Origin: Falsiroseomonas sp.
GTDB taxonomy: Bacteria > Pseudomonadota > Alphaproteobacteria > Acetobacterales > Acetobacteraceae
Direction of reading: 5' to 3'
Length of the DNA stretch: 42,706 nucleotides
NCBI RefSeq assembly: GCF_030695085.1
Contig: NZ_JAUYTS010000123.1
Location: 1-42,706, forward strand
Shown here: positions 8,934 through 17,630 of the stretch, piece by piece
Position numbering within the stretch: the stretch's first letter is position 1
Layout of the letters: every line of letters starts with the position of its first letter
Notes under the pieces: model-generated
Database searches by the model: none
Seen by the model: the letters and a program-made list of their open reading frames with translations, nothing else
Told to the model about the DNA's origin: nothing
Translations under genes and position numbers: made by a program

Positions 8934-9434
8934 ATGCCGCAGCTCGATTTCGGCAACCCGCTGATGATCGCCCAGATCGTCTGGTTGCTGATCATCTTCG
9001 GAGTCCTCTACTACGTGCTCGCCACCTACGCGCTGCCGCGCGTGGAGGCGGTGCTGGAGGATCGCCGGCGCCGGATCGAGGGTGACCTCGAGGCCGCGCA
9101 GGCTGCGAAGGCGGAAGCCGATGCCGCCATCGCCGCGCATCATGCGGCGACCAGCAAGGCACGGGCGGAAGCCCAGGCGGCCATTGCCGCCGCCATGCAA
9201 TCGGCCCAGCTCGAGGCCGCGCAGCGGTCCGAGGCGCTGGCCGCGCGCCTGGCCGAACAGATTAACGCCGCCGAGGCCCGGATCGCCACGGCGCGTGATT
9301 CGGCCATGGGTGCGCTGCGCCAGGTCTCCACCGACACCACGGAGGCGCTGCTGCAGCGCCTGACCGGCCAATCCGAGCAGGCCGCCGTGGGGCCCGCCGT
9401 CGATCGCGCCCTCGCCGCCCGCGGCCTGGGCTGA
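8934..9434 (+). CDS. atpF': ATP synthase F0 subunit b'
   Basis: This is the first of two b-type stator subunits (166 residues): an N-terminal membrane helix (IAQIVWLLIIFGVLYYVL) followed by a long Ala/Glu/Arg-rich coiled coil (RRRRIEGDLEAAQAAKAEAD and onward). In alphaproteobacteria the peripheral stalk is a b/b' heterodimer holding F1 against rotation. The ATG at 8934 follows GGGGAAC; the TTG at 8919 is less likely. The second b gene starts 11 bp downstream. Confidence 0.94.
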   Translation: MPQLDFGNPLMIAQIVWLLIIFGVLYYVLATYALPRVEAVLEDRRRRIEGDLEAAQAAKAEADAAIAAHHAATSKARAEAQAAIAAAMQSAQLEAAQRSEALAARLAEQINAAEARIATARDSAMGALRQVSTDTTEALLQRLTGQSEQAAVGPAVDRALAARGLG

Positions 9435-9445
9435 GGAGCGCCGAC

Positions 9446-9955
9446 ATGTCCTACGGTTATGCATATTTCTGGCAGGACCCGAAGTTCTGGGTCGCCATGT
9501 CCTTCGTGCTGTTCGTGCTGCTGTTCGGCAAGCTGGCATGGAGCCGCATCACGGCGATGCTGGACGCCCGCGGCGCCCGCATCGAATCCGAACTGACCCA
9601 GGCCGCGCGCCTGCGCGTCGAGGCGGAGGCGATGCGCAAGCAGGCCGAGGCCGACCGTGCCGCCGCGCTGGCGGAAGCCGAGGACATGATCGCCCGCGCC
9701 CGCGTCGAGGCCGGCCGCGTGGCCGAGGCCGCGGCGCTGGAAGCCGAGCAAACCGCCAAGCGGCGTGAACGCATGGCGCTGGACCGCATCGCCGCCGCCG
9801 AGGCCAGCGCGCTGGCGGAAGTGCGCAACGCCGCCGCCGACGTCGCGGCTGCCGCGGCGCGGGACGTGCTGGCGCAGACCATGGACGCCGAGAAGGACGC
9901 GGTGCTGATCGACCGCGCAGTGGCCGATCTGCCTCGCGCGCTCCGCGCGGCCTGA
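9446..9955 (+). CDS. atpF: ATP synthase F0 subunit b
   Basis: This is the second b-type stator subunit (169 residues), with an N-terminal membrane helix (FWVAMSFVLFVLLFGKLAW) and a long charged coiled coil. It pairs with the b' subunit encoded just upstream. The ATG at 9446 has GAGGAG 8 nt upstream. It is the last gene of the F0 operon: a hairpin followed by T residues lies 41 bp downstream and the next gene is unrelated. Confidence 0.95.
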   Translation: MSYGYAYFWQDPKFWVAMSFVLFVLLFGKLAWSRITAMLDARGARIESELTQAARLRVEAEAMRKQAEADRAAALAEAEDMIARARVEAGRVAEAAALEAEQTAKRRERMALDRIAAAEASALAEVRNAAADVAAAAARDVLAQTMDAEKDAVLIDRAVADLPRALRAA

Positions 9956-9995
9956 CGCCTTCCGCGCTCTCATACGCTTCATCCTGCGCGTTTTG

Positions 9996-10022
9996 ACGGG
10001 GATCTTTCGGGGTCCCCGTTTT
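9996..10022 (+). terminator. Intrinsic terminator after atpF
   Basis: A 7-bp perfect stem ACGGGGA / TCCCCGT with a 10-nt loop is followed by TTTTGCTTTT. This is a convincing factor-independent terminator closing the F0 operon. Confidence 0.75.
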
Positions 10023-10076
10023 GCTTTTCGGTCGTTCACCCTTAGTCTGGCCGCACGGATTCCTCAGGAGATCTTC

Positions 10077-11660
10077 GTGCGCCGACATATTCTGGCCGCA
10101 GCCCTTTTTGCGGGCACCGCCTTGTCCATGCCCGTCACTGCCCAGGCCAATCTCTTCCGCTGGGCCAATGACGGCGACGTCAATTCTATGGACCCCTATG
10201 CCCGGCAGGAAACCTTCCTGCTGATGTTCAACGGCAACATCTATGAGCCGCTGGTGCGCCGGAACCGGCAGTTGCAGGTCGAGGCCGCGCTGGCCGAGCG
10301 CTGGGAACAGCCCAGCCCGACCGTCTGGCGCTTCCATCTGCGCCGCGGCGTGACCTTCGAGGATGGCACGCCCTTCACGGCGGAAGATGTCGTCTTCTCC
10401 TACACCCGGGCCAAGGCGCAGGGCAGCAATGTGGGCGGCAGCCTGGCCAGCGTGAAGGAAGCGCGCGCCATCGACAGCCACACGCTGGAGATCGAGACCA
10501 CGGCGCCGAACCCGATCTTCCTGGAGGAGATCACCGGCATCGGCATCATGTCCCGGCGCTGGGCGGAGGCGAACAACGCCACCCGCAGCGCCGACCTGAC
10601 CACGGGCGCCGAGAACTTCGCGACGCGCAACGCCATGGGCACCGGCCCCTTCCGCCTGGTGAGCCGGGAGCCGGATCGCCGCACCGTCCTCGCGCCCAAT
10701 CCCGGCTGGTGGGACCGGCCGGAGCACAACCTGACTCGCGTCGAGTTCAACGTCATCGCCAATGACGCGACGCGCGTTGCCGCCCTGCTCTCGGGCGAGG
10801 TGGACATGGTCTACACCGTGCCGCCGCAGGACACGCAGCGCCTGTCGCGGACCAATGGCATCACCATCCACCAGCAGGCGGAACTGCGGACCATCTATTT
10901 CGGCTTCGACCAGAGCCGGGATGAGTTGCTGAAATCCGATGTGCGCGGCCGCAACCCGTTCCAGGATGTGCGGGTGCGCCGCGCCTTCAACCACGCGATC
11001 GACCGTGCCAGCATCGTCCGCACCGTCATGCGCGGCCAGGGCCGCGCCACCGGGCTGATGATCGGCCCGGGCGTCAACGGCCACACGGATGCGCGCGACC
11101 AGATCCCGGAATACAACCCGGACCTCGCCCGGCGCCTGATGACCGAGGCCGGCTACCCGAACGGCTTCGGCGTGACGCTGGACTGCCCGAACGACCGTTA
11201 TGTGAATGACGAGGCGATCTGCACCGCGGCGGTTTCCATGCTCGCCCGCATCGGCGTGCGCGTCACGCTGAACGCGCAGACCCGCGCCCGCTACTTCGCC
11301 GAGATCCTGGGCCCGCGCTACAACACCAGCTTCTACATGCTGGGCTGGACCCCCAACACCTACGACGCGCACAACGCCTTCTTCAACCTGATGGCGTCGC
11401 GTGAGGGCAACCGCGGCATGTTCAATGTCGGCGGCTTCAACAACGCCCGCTTTGATGAGCTGGTCGGCCAGATGGCGACGGAAACCGATGCCACCCGTCG
11501 CGCCGGCATGATCGAGGAGGCGCTGCGGATCCACACCGAACAGGCGGGCCATGTGCCGTTGCACCAGCAGACGGTGATCTGGGCGGCGCGCAGCAACATC
11601 CAGCTGCAGCAGCTGGCCGACAACTGGTTCCCGATGCGCTTCGTCCGCGTCGGCAACTGA
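10077..11660 (+). CDS. ABC transporter substrate-binding protein, family 5 (peptide/Opp type)
   Basis: This is a 527-residue periplasmic binding protein with a signal peptide (VRRHILAAALFAGTALSMPVTAQA). Family 5 features are visible: an N-terminal FRWANDGDVNSMDPY lobe, WRFHLRRGVTFEDGTPF, the AEDVVFSY motif and RRAFNHAIDR. Family members bind oligopeptides, nickel, or diverse secondary substrates. No permease or ATPase genes are adjacent, so the transporter partners must be encoded elsewhere. The GTG start at 10077 is chosen because CAGGAG is placed 6 nt upstream and the signal peptide begins there. A long GC-rich hairpin follows the stop codon. Confidence 0.93.
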   Translation: MRRHILAAALFAGTALSMPVTAQANLFRWANDGDVNSMDPYARQETFLLMFNGNIYEPLVRRNRQLQVEAALAERWEQPSPTVWRFHLRRGVTFEDGTPFTAEDVVFSYTRAKAQGSNVGGSLASVKEARAIDSHTLEIETTAPNPIFLEEITGIGIMSRRWAEANNATRSADLTTGAENFATRNAMGTGPFRLVSREPDRRTVLAPNPGWWDRPEHNLTRVEFNVIANDATRVAALLSGEVDMVYTVPPQDTQRLSRTNGITIHQQAELRTIYFGFDQSRDELLKSDVRGRNPFQDVRVRRAFNHAIDRASIVRTVMRGQGRATGLMIGPGVNGHTDARDQIPEYNPDLARRLMTEAGYPNGFGVTLDCPNDRYVNDEAICTAAVSMLARIGVRVTLNAQTRARYFAEILGPRYNTSFYMLGWTPNTYDAHNAFFNLMASREGNRGMFNVGGFNNARFDELVGQMATETDATRRAGMIEEALRIHTEQAGHVPLHQQTVIWAARSNIQLQQLADNWFPMRFVRVGN

Positions 11661-11666
11661 GCCTCC

Positions 11667-11695
11667 ATGGGGGCGCCGCCATATGGCGCCCCCAT
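11667..11695. terminator. Perfect 11-bp hairpin after the family-5 binding protein gene
   Basis: ATGGGGGCGCC pairs exactly with GGCGCCCCCAT across a 7-nt loop, 6 bp after the stop codon. There is no U-tract, so it may terminate only partially, or protect the 3' end of the mRNA. Confidence 0.6.
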
Positions 11696-11778
11696 CCACT
11701 ACGGCAGCGAACCTTACCTTTTATGCCTGGGGCGCATGGGTGCAATGTTAGCTTTGGTGGCTCCCGGGCGCATGGCTG

Positions 11779-11807
11779 TTGCGATAGCATCGGCCCACAC
11801 GCAATAA
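11779..11807 (+). promoter_or_regulatory. Possible ilvE promoter
   Basis: TTGCGA (11779-11784) and CAATAA (11802-11807) are separated by 17 bp and lie about 20 bp upstream of the ilvE start. The match is partial and the transcription start is inferred; no leader peptide or attenuator was seen. Confidence 0.35.
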
Positions 11808-11828
11808 AAACCGAGAGCGACAGACGCC

Positions 11829-12911
11829 ATGACCCAGTTTCCCACCACCCTGACCCGCAGCCCGAAGCCGCGCCAGCCGGATGCCGCGCTGGCTTTCGGC
11901 AAGACCTTCACCGACCACATGTTCCTGATGGACTATGAGGAGGGGAAGGGCTGGCATGACCCGCGCATCGTCCCCTACGGCCCGCTCAGCATGGACCCGG
12001 CGACCACGGTGCTGCACTACGCCCAGGCGGTGTTCGACGGGCTGAAGGCCTATCGTGGCGCCGACGGCACCATCCGGCTGTTCCGCGCCCAGCGCCATGC
12101 CGAACGCCTCGGCAAATCCTGCGCCGGCCTCTGCATCCCGCCGATCCCGGCAGACCTGGTGCGGCAGAGCTTCGAGGCGATTGTCGGCGTGGACCATGAC
12201 TGGGTGCCGCGGACGGAGGGCACCAGCCTGTATATCCGACCGACCGTGATCGCGACCGATGTGATGCTCGGCGTGCACCCGTCGCACAGCTACACCTATT
12301 TCGTCATCTGCTCGCCCGTGGGGGCCTATTACAAGGAAGGCGTGAAGCCGGTGCGGATCCTGGCGACGGATACGCATGTGCGCGCCGTGCAGGGCGGCCT
12401 GGGCGAATCCAAGGCCGCCGCCAACTACGCCGCCTCGCTGTCCGCGCAGCAGGAGGCGGAGCGCCAGGGCTTCACCCAGGTGCTGTGGCTGGATGGGGTG
12501 GAGCGCCGCTGGATCGACGAGGTCGGCACCATGAACATCATGATGAAGATCGGCGATGAGGTGGTGACCCCGCCGCTGGCCGGCACCATCCTGGATGGCG
12601 TGACCCGCAATTCCATCCTGACCCTGCTGCGCGACTGGGGCCACACCGTCTCCGAACGCCGCATCAGCATCGAGGAGGTGATGCAGGCCGGGCGGGAGGG
12701 CAAGCTGGTCGAGATGTGGGGCACCGGCACCGCCGCCGTGGTCTCCCCGGTCGGCGAGCTGGGCTACAAGGGCGACCGGATCAGCATCGGCAATGGCAGC
12801 ACCGGCAGCCTGACGCAGAAGCTGTATGACAGCATCATCGGCATCCAGTACGGCCGCCTGCCGGACGCCCATGGCTGGATGAGCACGGTGCCGGTGCCGG
12901 TCGAGGCCTGA
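11829..12911 (+). CDS. ilvE: Branched-chain amino acid aminotransferase
   Basis: This 360-residue PLP-dependent class IV aminotransferase interconverts Leu, Ile and Val with their 2-oxo acids using glutamate/2-oxoglutarate. The Schiff-base lysine is Lys195 in GGLGESKAAANYAASL. The long form with HYAQAVFDGLKAY and VEMWGTGTAAVVSPVG matches the type II BCATs of bacteria and eukaryotes rather than the shorter E. coli IlvE. The ATG at 11829 gives the usual length. It appears monocistronic: the next gene is on the opposite strand 27 bp away. Confidence 0.95.
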   Translation: MTQFPTTLTRSPKPRQPDAALAFGKTFTDHMFLMDYEEGKGWHDPRIVPYGPLSMDPATTVLHYAQAVFDGLKAYRGADGTIRLFRAQRHAERLGKSCAGLCIPPIPADLVRQSFEAIVGVDHDWVPRTEGTSLYIRPTVIATDVMLGVHPSHSYTYFVICSPVGAYYKEGVKPVRILATDTHVRAVQGGLGESKAAANYAASLSAQQEAERQGFTQVLWLDGVERRWIDEVGTMNIMMKIGDEVVTPPLAGTILDGVTRNSILTLLRDWGHTVSERRISIEEVMQAGREGKLVEMWGTGTAAVVSPVGELGYKGDRISIGNGSTGSLTQKLYDSIIGIQYGRLPDAHGWMSTVPVPVEA

Positions 12912-12938
12912 AACACCGGGGCCGGGGGGGACGGTTGG

Positions 12939-13340
12939 CTAAGCCTCGTCCCCGCCCTCCAGCCGGTCGATGTCGTCATCCGAGAAGCCGAAATGATGCG
13001 CGATCTCATGGATCAGCACGTTGCGGACCAGGCGGAACAGATCCTCCCCGGTCTCCACCCATTCCAGCAGGATGGGTTCGCGATACAAGGTGATGGTGTC
13101 CGGGTCGCCGGGCGCGTCGAAGACGCTTTTCTGCGTCATCGGCGTGCCACGATACAGGCCGGTCAGTGCCCAGGGGCTCTCGAAGCCGAGTTCCGCCGCG
13201 GTCTCGTCATCCGCCACCTCCTCGACCACAATCGCGGTGCCGCGCACCAGATCGCGCAGCTCCTTGGGGATGGCGGAAAAGGCCTGCTCGGCCATCTCGA
13301 CGATGTCTTCCAGCGTCGGGGGGTGGTTGAAGCGGGTCAT
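12939..13340 (-). CDS. Minimal zinc metallopeptidase (DUF1025/zincin-like)
   Basis: This is a 133-residue cytoplasmic protein of the compact zincin-like metallopeptidase family. The zinc site is His111-Glu112-x2-His115 in [16 protein letters not shown], a conserved C-terminal block of the family. The preceding sequence [12 protein letters not shown] is also typical. The function is unknown; proteolytic activity is inferred from the motif. The start at 13340 ([12 protein letters not shown]) has GGAAGGAAG upstream and is preferred over the open frame extending to 13385. It is divergent from the pterin dehydratase gene, 59 bp away. Confidence 0.9.
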   Translation of the reverse strand: MTRFNHPPTLEDIVEMAEQAFSAIPKELRDLVRGTAIVVEEVADDETAAELGFESPWALTGLYRGTPMTQKSVFDAPGDPDTITLYREPILLEWVETGEDLFRLVRNVLIHEIAHHFGFSDDDIDRLEGGDEA

Positions 13341-13399
13341 GGCCGCTTCCTTCCCGTCGGCGCGCCCCCCGTCAAGGCCCGACACTCCGGAGAAGCCCG

Positions 13400-13702
13400 A
13401 TGATCCGCCCGCTCGATGCCGCCGCTCGTGCCGAATTGCCGCATATCCTGCCCCGGTGGCAGGTGGTGGAGGGGCGGGACGCCATCCGGTGCCGCTTCCG
13501 CTTCACGGATTTCTCCGCCGCCTGGGGCTTCATGAGCCGCGTGGCGCTGCTGGCGGAGAAGCTCGACCATCATCCGGAATGGTCCAATGTCTGGAATCGC
13601 GTGGAGATTCTGCTGACCACGCATGACGCCGGCGGCCTGTCCGAGCGCGATGTCGCCATGGCGCAGGCGATCGACGCAATCGCGACCGGTGCGCCCCTGT
13701 AA
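13400..13702 (+). CDS. 4a-hydroxytetrahydrobiopterin dehydratase (PCD/DCoH family)
   Basis: This 100-residue enzyme dehydrates 4a-hydroxytetrahydropterin, regenerating the pterin cofactor. The signature [28 protein letters not shown] is complete; the catalytic histidines correspond to His57, His58 and His75. The ATG at 13400 has GGAGAAG 6 nt upstream. No aromatic amino acid hydroxylase or molybdenum-cofactor gene is adjacent, so the physiological partner is not shown by this window. Confidence 0.95.
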   Translation: MIRPLDAAARAELPHILPRWQVVEGRDAIRCRFRFTDFSAAWGFMSRVALLAEKLDHHPEWSNVWNRVEILLTTHDAGGLSERDVAMAQAIDAIATGAPL

Positions 13703-13781
13703 GGAAGCTGGTCAGCGCCCCCGGCTCTCGCTTACCCTTTCGTCATCGCGCCGAGGGCGCCGCAAGCAGGGAGAGGCCGGG

Positions 13782-14903
13782 ATGATGAAGCGCAGGACGA
13801 TTCTGGGAAGTACGCTGGCAGCGCCGATGCTGCTGGCCGGTGGCCGTGGCGCCTTCGCCCAGGGTTCCGGCCCGATCCGCGTCGCCACCGCCGGGCCGAT
13901 GACGGGGCAATACGCCACCTTCGGCACCCAGATGCGCGCCGGTGCCGAACAGGCGATTGCGGATCTGAACGCGGCCGGCGGCGTGCTGGGGCGGCAGCTG
14001 GCGCTTGAGATCGGCGATGATGCCTGCGACCCGCGCCAGGCGGTGTCCGTCGCGAACCAGCTTTCCTCCCGCCGCGTGGCGCTGGTGGCGGGGCATTTCT
14101 GCTCCGGCAGCTCGATCCCGGCCAGCAAGGTCTATGCCGAGGAAGGCGTGCTGCAGATCAGCCCGGCCTCCACCAACCCGGCCTTCACCGATAGCGGCGA
14201 CTGGAACACCTTCCGCGTCTGCGGCCGGGACGACCAGCAGGGCCTGGTGGCCGGCCGCTACATCGCCCAGAACATGCGCGACCGCCGCATCGCCATCCTG
14301 CACGACAACACCGCCTATGGCCGTGGCCTGGCGGAGGAGACCAAGAAGGCGCTGAACGCGGCCGGCGTGACGGAGGCGCTGTATTCCGCCTACACGCCGG
14401 GGGAGCGGGACTACTCCGCCATCGTCTCCCGCCTCCAGCAGGCGAATATCGGCGTGGTCTATGTCGGCGGCTACCACACCGAATCCGGGCTGATCCTGCG
14501 CCAGGCGAAGGAGGTCGGGATGAACCTGACCCTGATCGGCGGCGATGCGCTGGTGACCAACGAATTCTGGCAGATCACCGGCGCGGCCGGCGAGGGCACG
14601 CTGATGACCTTCAGCAGCGATCCCCGCAAGCGCCCCACGGCAGCCCAGGTGGTGCAGCGCTTCCAGGCCCGCAACATCGATCCCGAGGGCTACGTCCTTT
14701 ATACCTATGCCGCGATCCAGATCTGGGCCGCGGCGGCGGCGCGGGCGAATGGCCTGGACCCGCGGCGCCTCGCGGCGCTGCTGAAGTCGGGCGGCCCCTG
14801 GGCCACCGTGCTGGGCGACATCAATTTCGACCAGAAGGGCGATGTGACGGTGCCGGACTACGTCTTCTACGTCTGGCGCAACGGCACCTACGCGGAGATG
14901 TGA
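13782..14903 (+). CDS. Branched-chain amino acid-type ABC transporter substrate-binding protein (LivJ family)
   Basis: This 373-residue periplasmic binding protein has a signal peptide with a double arginine (KRRTILGSTLAAPMLLAGG...FAQ) and a type I receptor-ligand-binding fold: GPIRVATAGPMTGQYATFG, AGAEQAIADLNAAGG, GHFCSGSSIPASKVYAEE and RDYSAIVSRLQQANI. These proteins bind Leu/Ile/Val or, in many paralogues, aromatic acids, urea or other small molecules. No livFGHM genes are nearby. The ATG at 13782 is chosen with AGGGAGAGG upstream; 13785 is an equally possible start. It ends in a convergent hairpin shared with the next gene. Confidence 0.93.
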   Translation: MMKRRTILGSTLAAPMLLAGGRGAFAQGSGPIRVATAGPMTGQYATFGTQMRAGAEQAIADLNAAGGVLGRQLALEIGDDACDPRQAVSVANQLSSRRVALVAGHFCSGSSIPASKVYAEEGVLQISPASTNPAFTDSGDWNTFRVCGRDDQQGLVAGRYIAQNMRDRRIAILHDNTAYGRGLAEETKKALNAAGVTEALYSAYTPGERDYSAIVSRLQQANIGVVYVGGYHTESGLILRQAKEVGMNLTLIGGDALVTNEFWQITGAAGEGTLMTFSSDPRKRPTAAQVVQRFQARNIDPEGYVLYTYAAIQIWAAAAARANGLDPRRLAALLKSGGPWATVLGDINFDQKGDVTVPDYVFYVWRNGTYAEM

Positions 14904-14932
14904 GGGCGGGCGGGTGAGGGGGCCGCCCGCCC
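14904..14932. terminator. Bidirectional hairpin between convergent genes
   Basis: GGGCGGGCGG pairs perfectly with CCGCCCGCCC (10 bp, 9-nt loop) between the stop codons of two convergent genes (gap 31 bp). No U-tract is present on either strand, but its position makes a shared terminator likely. Confidence 0.6.
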
Positions 14933-14934
14933 CC

Positions 14935-15894
14935 TCAATCCACCCGCATCCCGGTGGCCTGCACCACCTCCCGCCACCTGGCGGAGGCGCGGGCCACCCA
15001 GGCTTCCGCGGCAGCGCCATCGCCGGCCTCCGGCGTCACCGCCCAATTCGCCAGCCTGGCCTGCGCGGCAGGGTCGGCGAAGACCGTGGCAACCAGCCGC
15101 GCGGCGGCCTCGCGGGCGGCCTCCGGCACGTCCCTCGGCGCCATCAGCAGATAGGCGAAGCGGATGTCGAAGCCGGCATGGCCCTGCTCGGCCACCGTCG
15201 GCACATCCGGCAGCATGGGCAGGCGCTGCGGCCCGGAGACCGCCAGCGCCCGCAGGCTGCCATCCTGCACGAATTGCGCGCCGCCCGAGATGGCGATGAA
15301 GCCGGCCTGCACGCGCCCGGCCAGCAGCTCCGTCACCGCCTGGGCATTGCCGCGGAACGGGATGTGTTCCAGCGCCGTCACCGGCAGGCCGAGCGCGTGG
15401 CCGAGATGCGCCATCGCCAGATGTCCCGGGGACCCATAGCCGGCGGAGGCGTATTGCACCGGCTGGCGCCGCGCCGTGGCCAGGAGTTCCGCCAGCGAGT
15501 TGATCCCCGAGGAGGGATGCACCAGCAGCACCACCGGATAGGTGCCGGCCACCGCCACCGGCCGCAGCGCCGCCGGGTCGTAGCCCAGGTTGCTATAGAT
15601 ATGCGGATTGACCGTGAAACTGCTGTCGATCGCCAGCAGCAGGGTGCGTCCATCCGGCGCCGCACGGCTGGTCAGGCCGGCGGCGATATTGCCATTGGCG
15701 CCCGGGCGGTTGTCCACCATCGCGCTGCCGAGCCCCTGCCGCGGTGCGGCCTCCGCCAGCAACCGGGCGATGCCGTCCAGCGCCGCGCCGGGCGGGAAGG
15801 CGGCGATGATCCGCAGCGTCTCGGATTGCGCCAGCGCCGGCGATGCGGCCAGGGCGAGCGCGGCGGCAAGGCTCGTGCGGCGGGAAATGGTCAT
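14935..15894 (-). CDS. Bug/TctC-family substrate-binding protein
   Basis: This 319-residue periplasmic binding protein has a signal peptide (MTISRRTSLAAALALAASPALAQ) and Bug motifs: LRIIAAFPPGAALDGIARLLA, MVDNRPGANGNIAAG, HIPFRGNAQAVTELLAG and LPDVPTVAEQG. It is somewhat divergent from the other three Bug proteins of the window (for example AAFPPGAALD instead of VPFPPGG). The start at 15894 follows GGGGAGG on the minus strand. It is divergent, 65 bp away, from the sulfatase gene. Shared regulation with the sulfatase, and uptake of a substrate or product of it, is plausible but inferred. Confidence 0.9.
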   Translation of the reverse strand: MTISRRTSLAAALALAASPALAQSETLRIIAAFPPGAALDGIARLLAEAAPRQGLGSAMVDNRPGANGNIAAGLTSRAAPDGRTLLLAIDSSFTVNPHIYSNLGYDPAALRPVAVAGTYPVVLLVHPSSGINSLAELLATARRQPVQYASAGYGSPGHLAMAHLGHALGLPVTALEHIPFRGNAQAVTELLAGRVQAGFIAISGGAQFVQDGSLRALAVSGPQRLPMLPDVPTVAEQGHAGFDIRFAYLLMAPRDVPEAAREAAARLVATVFADPAAQARLANWAVTPEAGDGAAAEAWVARASARWREVVQATGMRVD

Positions 15895-15959
15895 CCGATC
15901 CTCCCCAGTCTTGTCGTTGCTGCCTATGCTGGCGGCATCAATCGGGGGGAACAAGGCTC

Positions 15960-17522
15960 ATGGCCGTGCGGAACGTGCTGTTCATCATGTGCGACCAGCT
16001 GCGCTGGGACCATATGGGCTGCGCCGGCCACCCCTTTCTGAAGACGCCGAACCTGGATGCGCTGGCCGCGCGCGGCGTGCGGTTTTCCCAGGCCTATGTG
16101 CAGTCGGGCATCTGCGGGCCGTCGCGCATGTCCTACTACACCGGCCGCTACGTCTCCTCCCACGGCGCCACGCATAACCGCGTGCCGCTTTCGGTGGGGG
16201 AGGTGACGCTGGGCTGGCATCTGCGGGAGGCTGGCCGGACGCTCGCCCTGGCCGGCAAGACGCATGTGCTGCCGGACGCGCATGGCATGAAGCGGCTGCA
16301 ACTGGATGGGCAGCATGACCTGGCGGCGCTGCTGAAGGAGGGCTGGTTCACCCTGGTGGACCGCCATGACGGCCACCACGCGGAACCCGACAGCGCCTAT
16401 GCCGAATGGCTGCGAGGCAAGGGCTACGATAGCAAGGATCCCTGGACCGACTACGTCATCGCCGTGCAGGACGAACAGGGCCAGGTGCACAACGGCTGGA
16501 AGATGCGCAACGCCCGCCTGCCCGCACGCGTCGCGGAGGAGCACAGCGAAACCGCCTACACCACCGACCAGGGCATCGCCTTCATGGAGCAGCAGGGCGA
16601 GACGCCCTGGGTGCTGCACCTGTCCTATGTGAAGCCGCACTGGCCCTACATCGCGCCGGCCCCCTACCACGCGATGTATTCGCCCAACCAATGCCTGCCC
16701 GTCTCCCGCCACCCGGATGAGCGCGACGCGGGCGCGCATCCGCTGCTGCGCGAATGGCAGAATGAGGAGGTCTCGCAGAGCTTCCAGGCGGATGACTGCA
16801 TCACCACCGTCCGCCCGGCCTATCAGGGGCTGATCACCCAGCTCGACGATCATCTCGGCCGGGTCTGGCAGGCGCTGGAGCGGCTGGGGCGTTGGCAGGA
16901 CACGCTGGTGGTGTTCTGCTCCGATCATGGCGACTACCTCGGCGACCATTGGCTGGGGGAGAAGGAGCTGTTCCACGACTGCGTGCAGCGCGTGCCGATG
17001 CTGGTCTACGACCCCTCCGCCGCCGCGGATGCCACGCGCGGCACGGTGGAGGATCGCTTCGTCGAGGCGATCGATTTGGTGCCCACCTTCCTCGATGCGC
17101 TGGCGCTGCCCGCGGCGCCGCATCTGCTGGAGGGGCGGTCCCTGCTCGGCCTGACGCGCGGTACCGCGGAGGGCTGGCGCGATGCGGTGGTCTCCGAACT
17201 GGATTGGACCTTCCGGGGCGCGCGGCGGCGGCTTGGCCTGCCGACCGGCCAGCACCATGCCTGGATGCTGCGCGATGCGCGGTGGAAATACATCCATTGG
17301 ACCAGCGGCTACCGCCCGCAATTATTCGACCTGCAATCCGATCCGGAGGAATTCTTCGACCTTGGCGCCGATCCTGCGCTGGAAAACCTGCGGCAGGCGA
17401 TGCGCGAAAAGCTGCTGACCTGGTTCACCGGCCTGAAGCGCCGCACCACGCTGACCTGGGCGGAGGCGGAATTGCGGACCGACCGGCACAAGGCCGCCGG
17501 CGTGTTCTACGGGGAGTGGTAG
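15960..17522 (+). CDS. Sulfatase / phosphonate monoester hydrolase-type hydrolase, Cys-type
   Basis: This is a 520-residue alkaline-phosphatase-superfamily hydrolase. The formylglycine motif CGPSR (Cys52-Arg56) is the cysteine type, which needs conversion by a formylglycine-generating enzyme. Metal ligands are expected at Asp12 (FIMCDQLRWD) and in the FCSDHGDYLGDH block. The FLKTPNLDALAARGVRF and GKTHVLPD segments and the length near 515 recall phosphonate monoester hydrolases and related promiscuous arylsulfatases. No signal peptide is visible, suggesting a cytoplasmic enzyme. The ATG at 15960 has a GGGGGGAAC ribosome-binding sequence; the longer open frame overlaps the divergent gene. A sugar ABC importer follows 108 bp downstream. 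The substrate is unknown. Confidence 0.9.
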   Translation: MAVRNVLFIMCDQLRWDHMGCAGHPFLKTPNLDALAARGVRFSQAYVQSGICGPSRMSYYTGRYVSSHGATHNRVPLSVGEVTLGWHLREAGRTLALAGKTHVLPDAHGMKRLQLDGQHDLAALLKEGWFTLVDRHDGHHAEPDSAYAEWLRGKGYDSKDPWTDYVIAVQDEQGQVHNGWKMRNARLPARVAEEHSETAYTTDQGIAFMEQQGETPWVLHLSYVKPHWPYIAPAPYHAMYSPNQCLPVSRHPDERDAGAHPLLREWQNEEVSQSFQADDCITTVRPAYQGLITQLDDHLGRVWQALERLGRWQDTLVVFCSDHGDYLGDHWLGEKELFHDCVQRVPMLVYDPSAAADATRGTVEDRFVEAIDLVPTFLDALALPAAPHLLEGRSLLGLTRGTAEGWRDAVVSELDWTFRGARRRLGLPTGQHHAWMLRDARWKYIHWTSGYRPQLFDLQSDPEEFFDLGADPALENLRQAMREKLLTWFTGLKRRTTLTWAEAELRTDRHKAAGVFYGEW

Positions 17523-17630
17523 CCCCCGCCACCTGATCAGGATGTGGCGAGCGCGTGTTGCGCCAGCCGCCCGCTTCGCGTTTGGTGTCCCGAACCCGCC
17601 ACCCAAAACCGCGCCCGGGGAGGACACCCA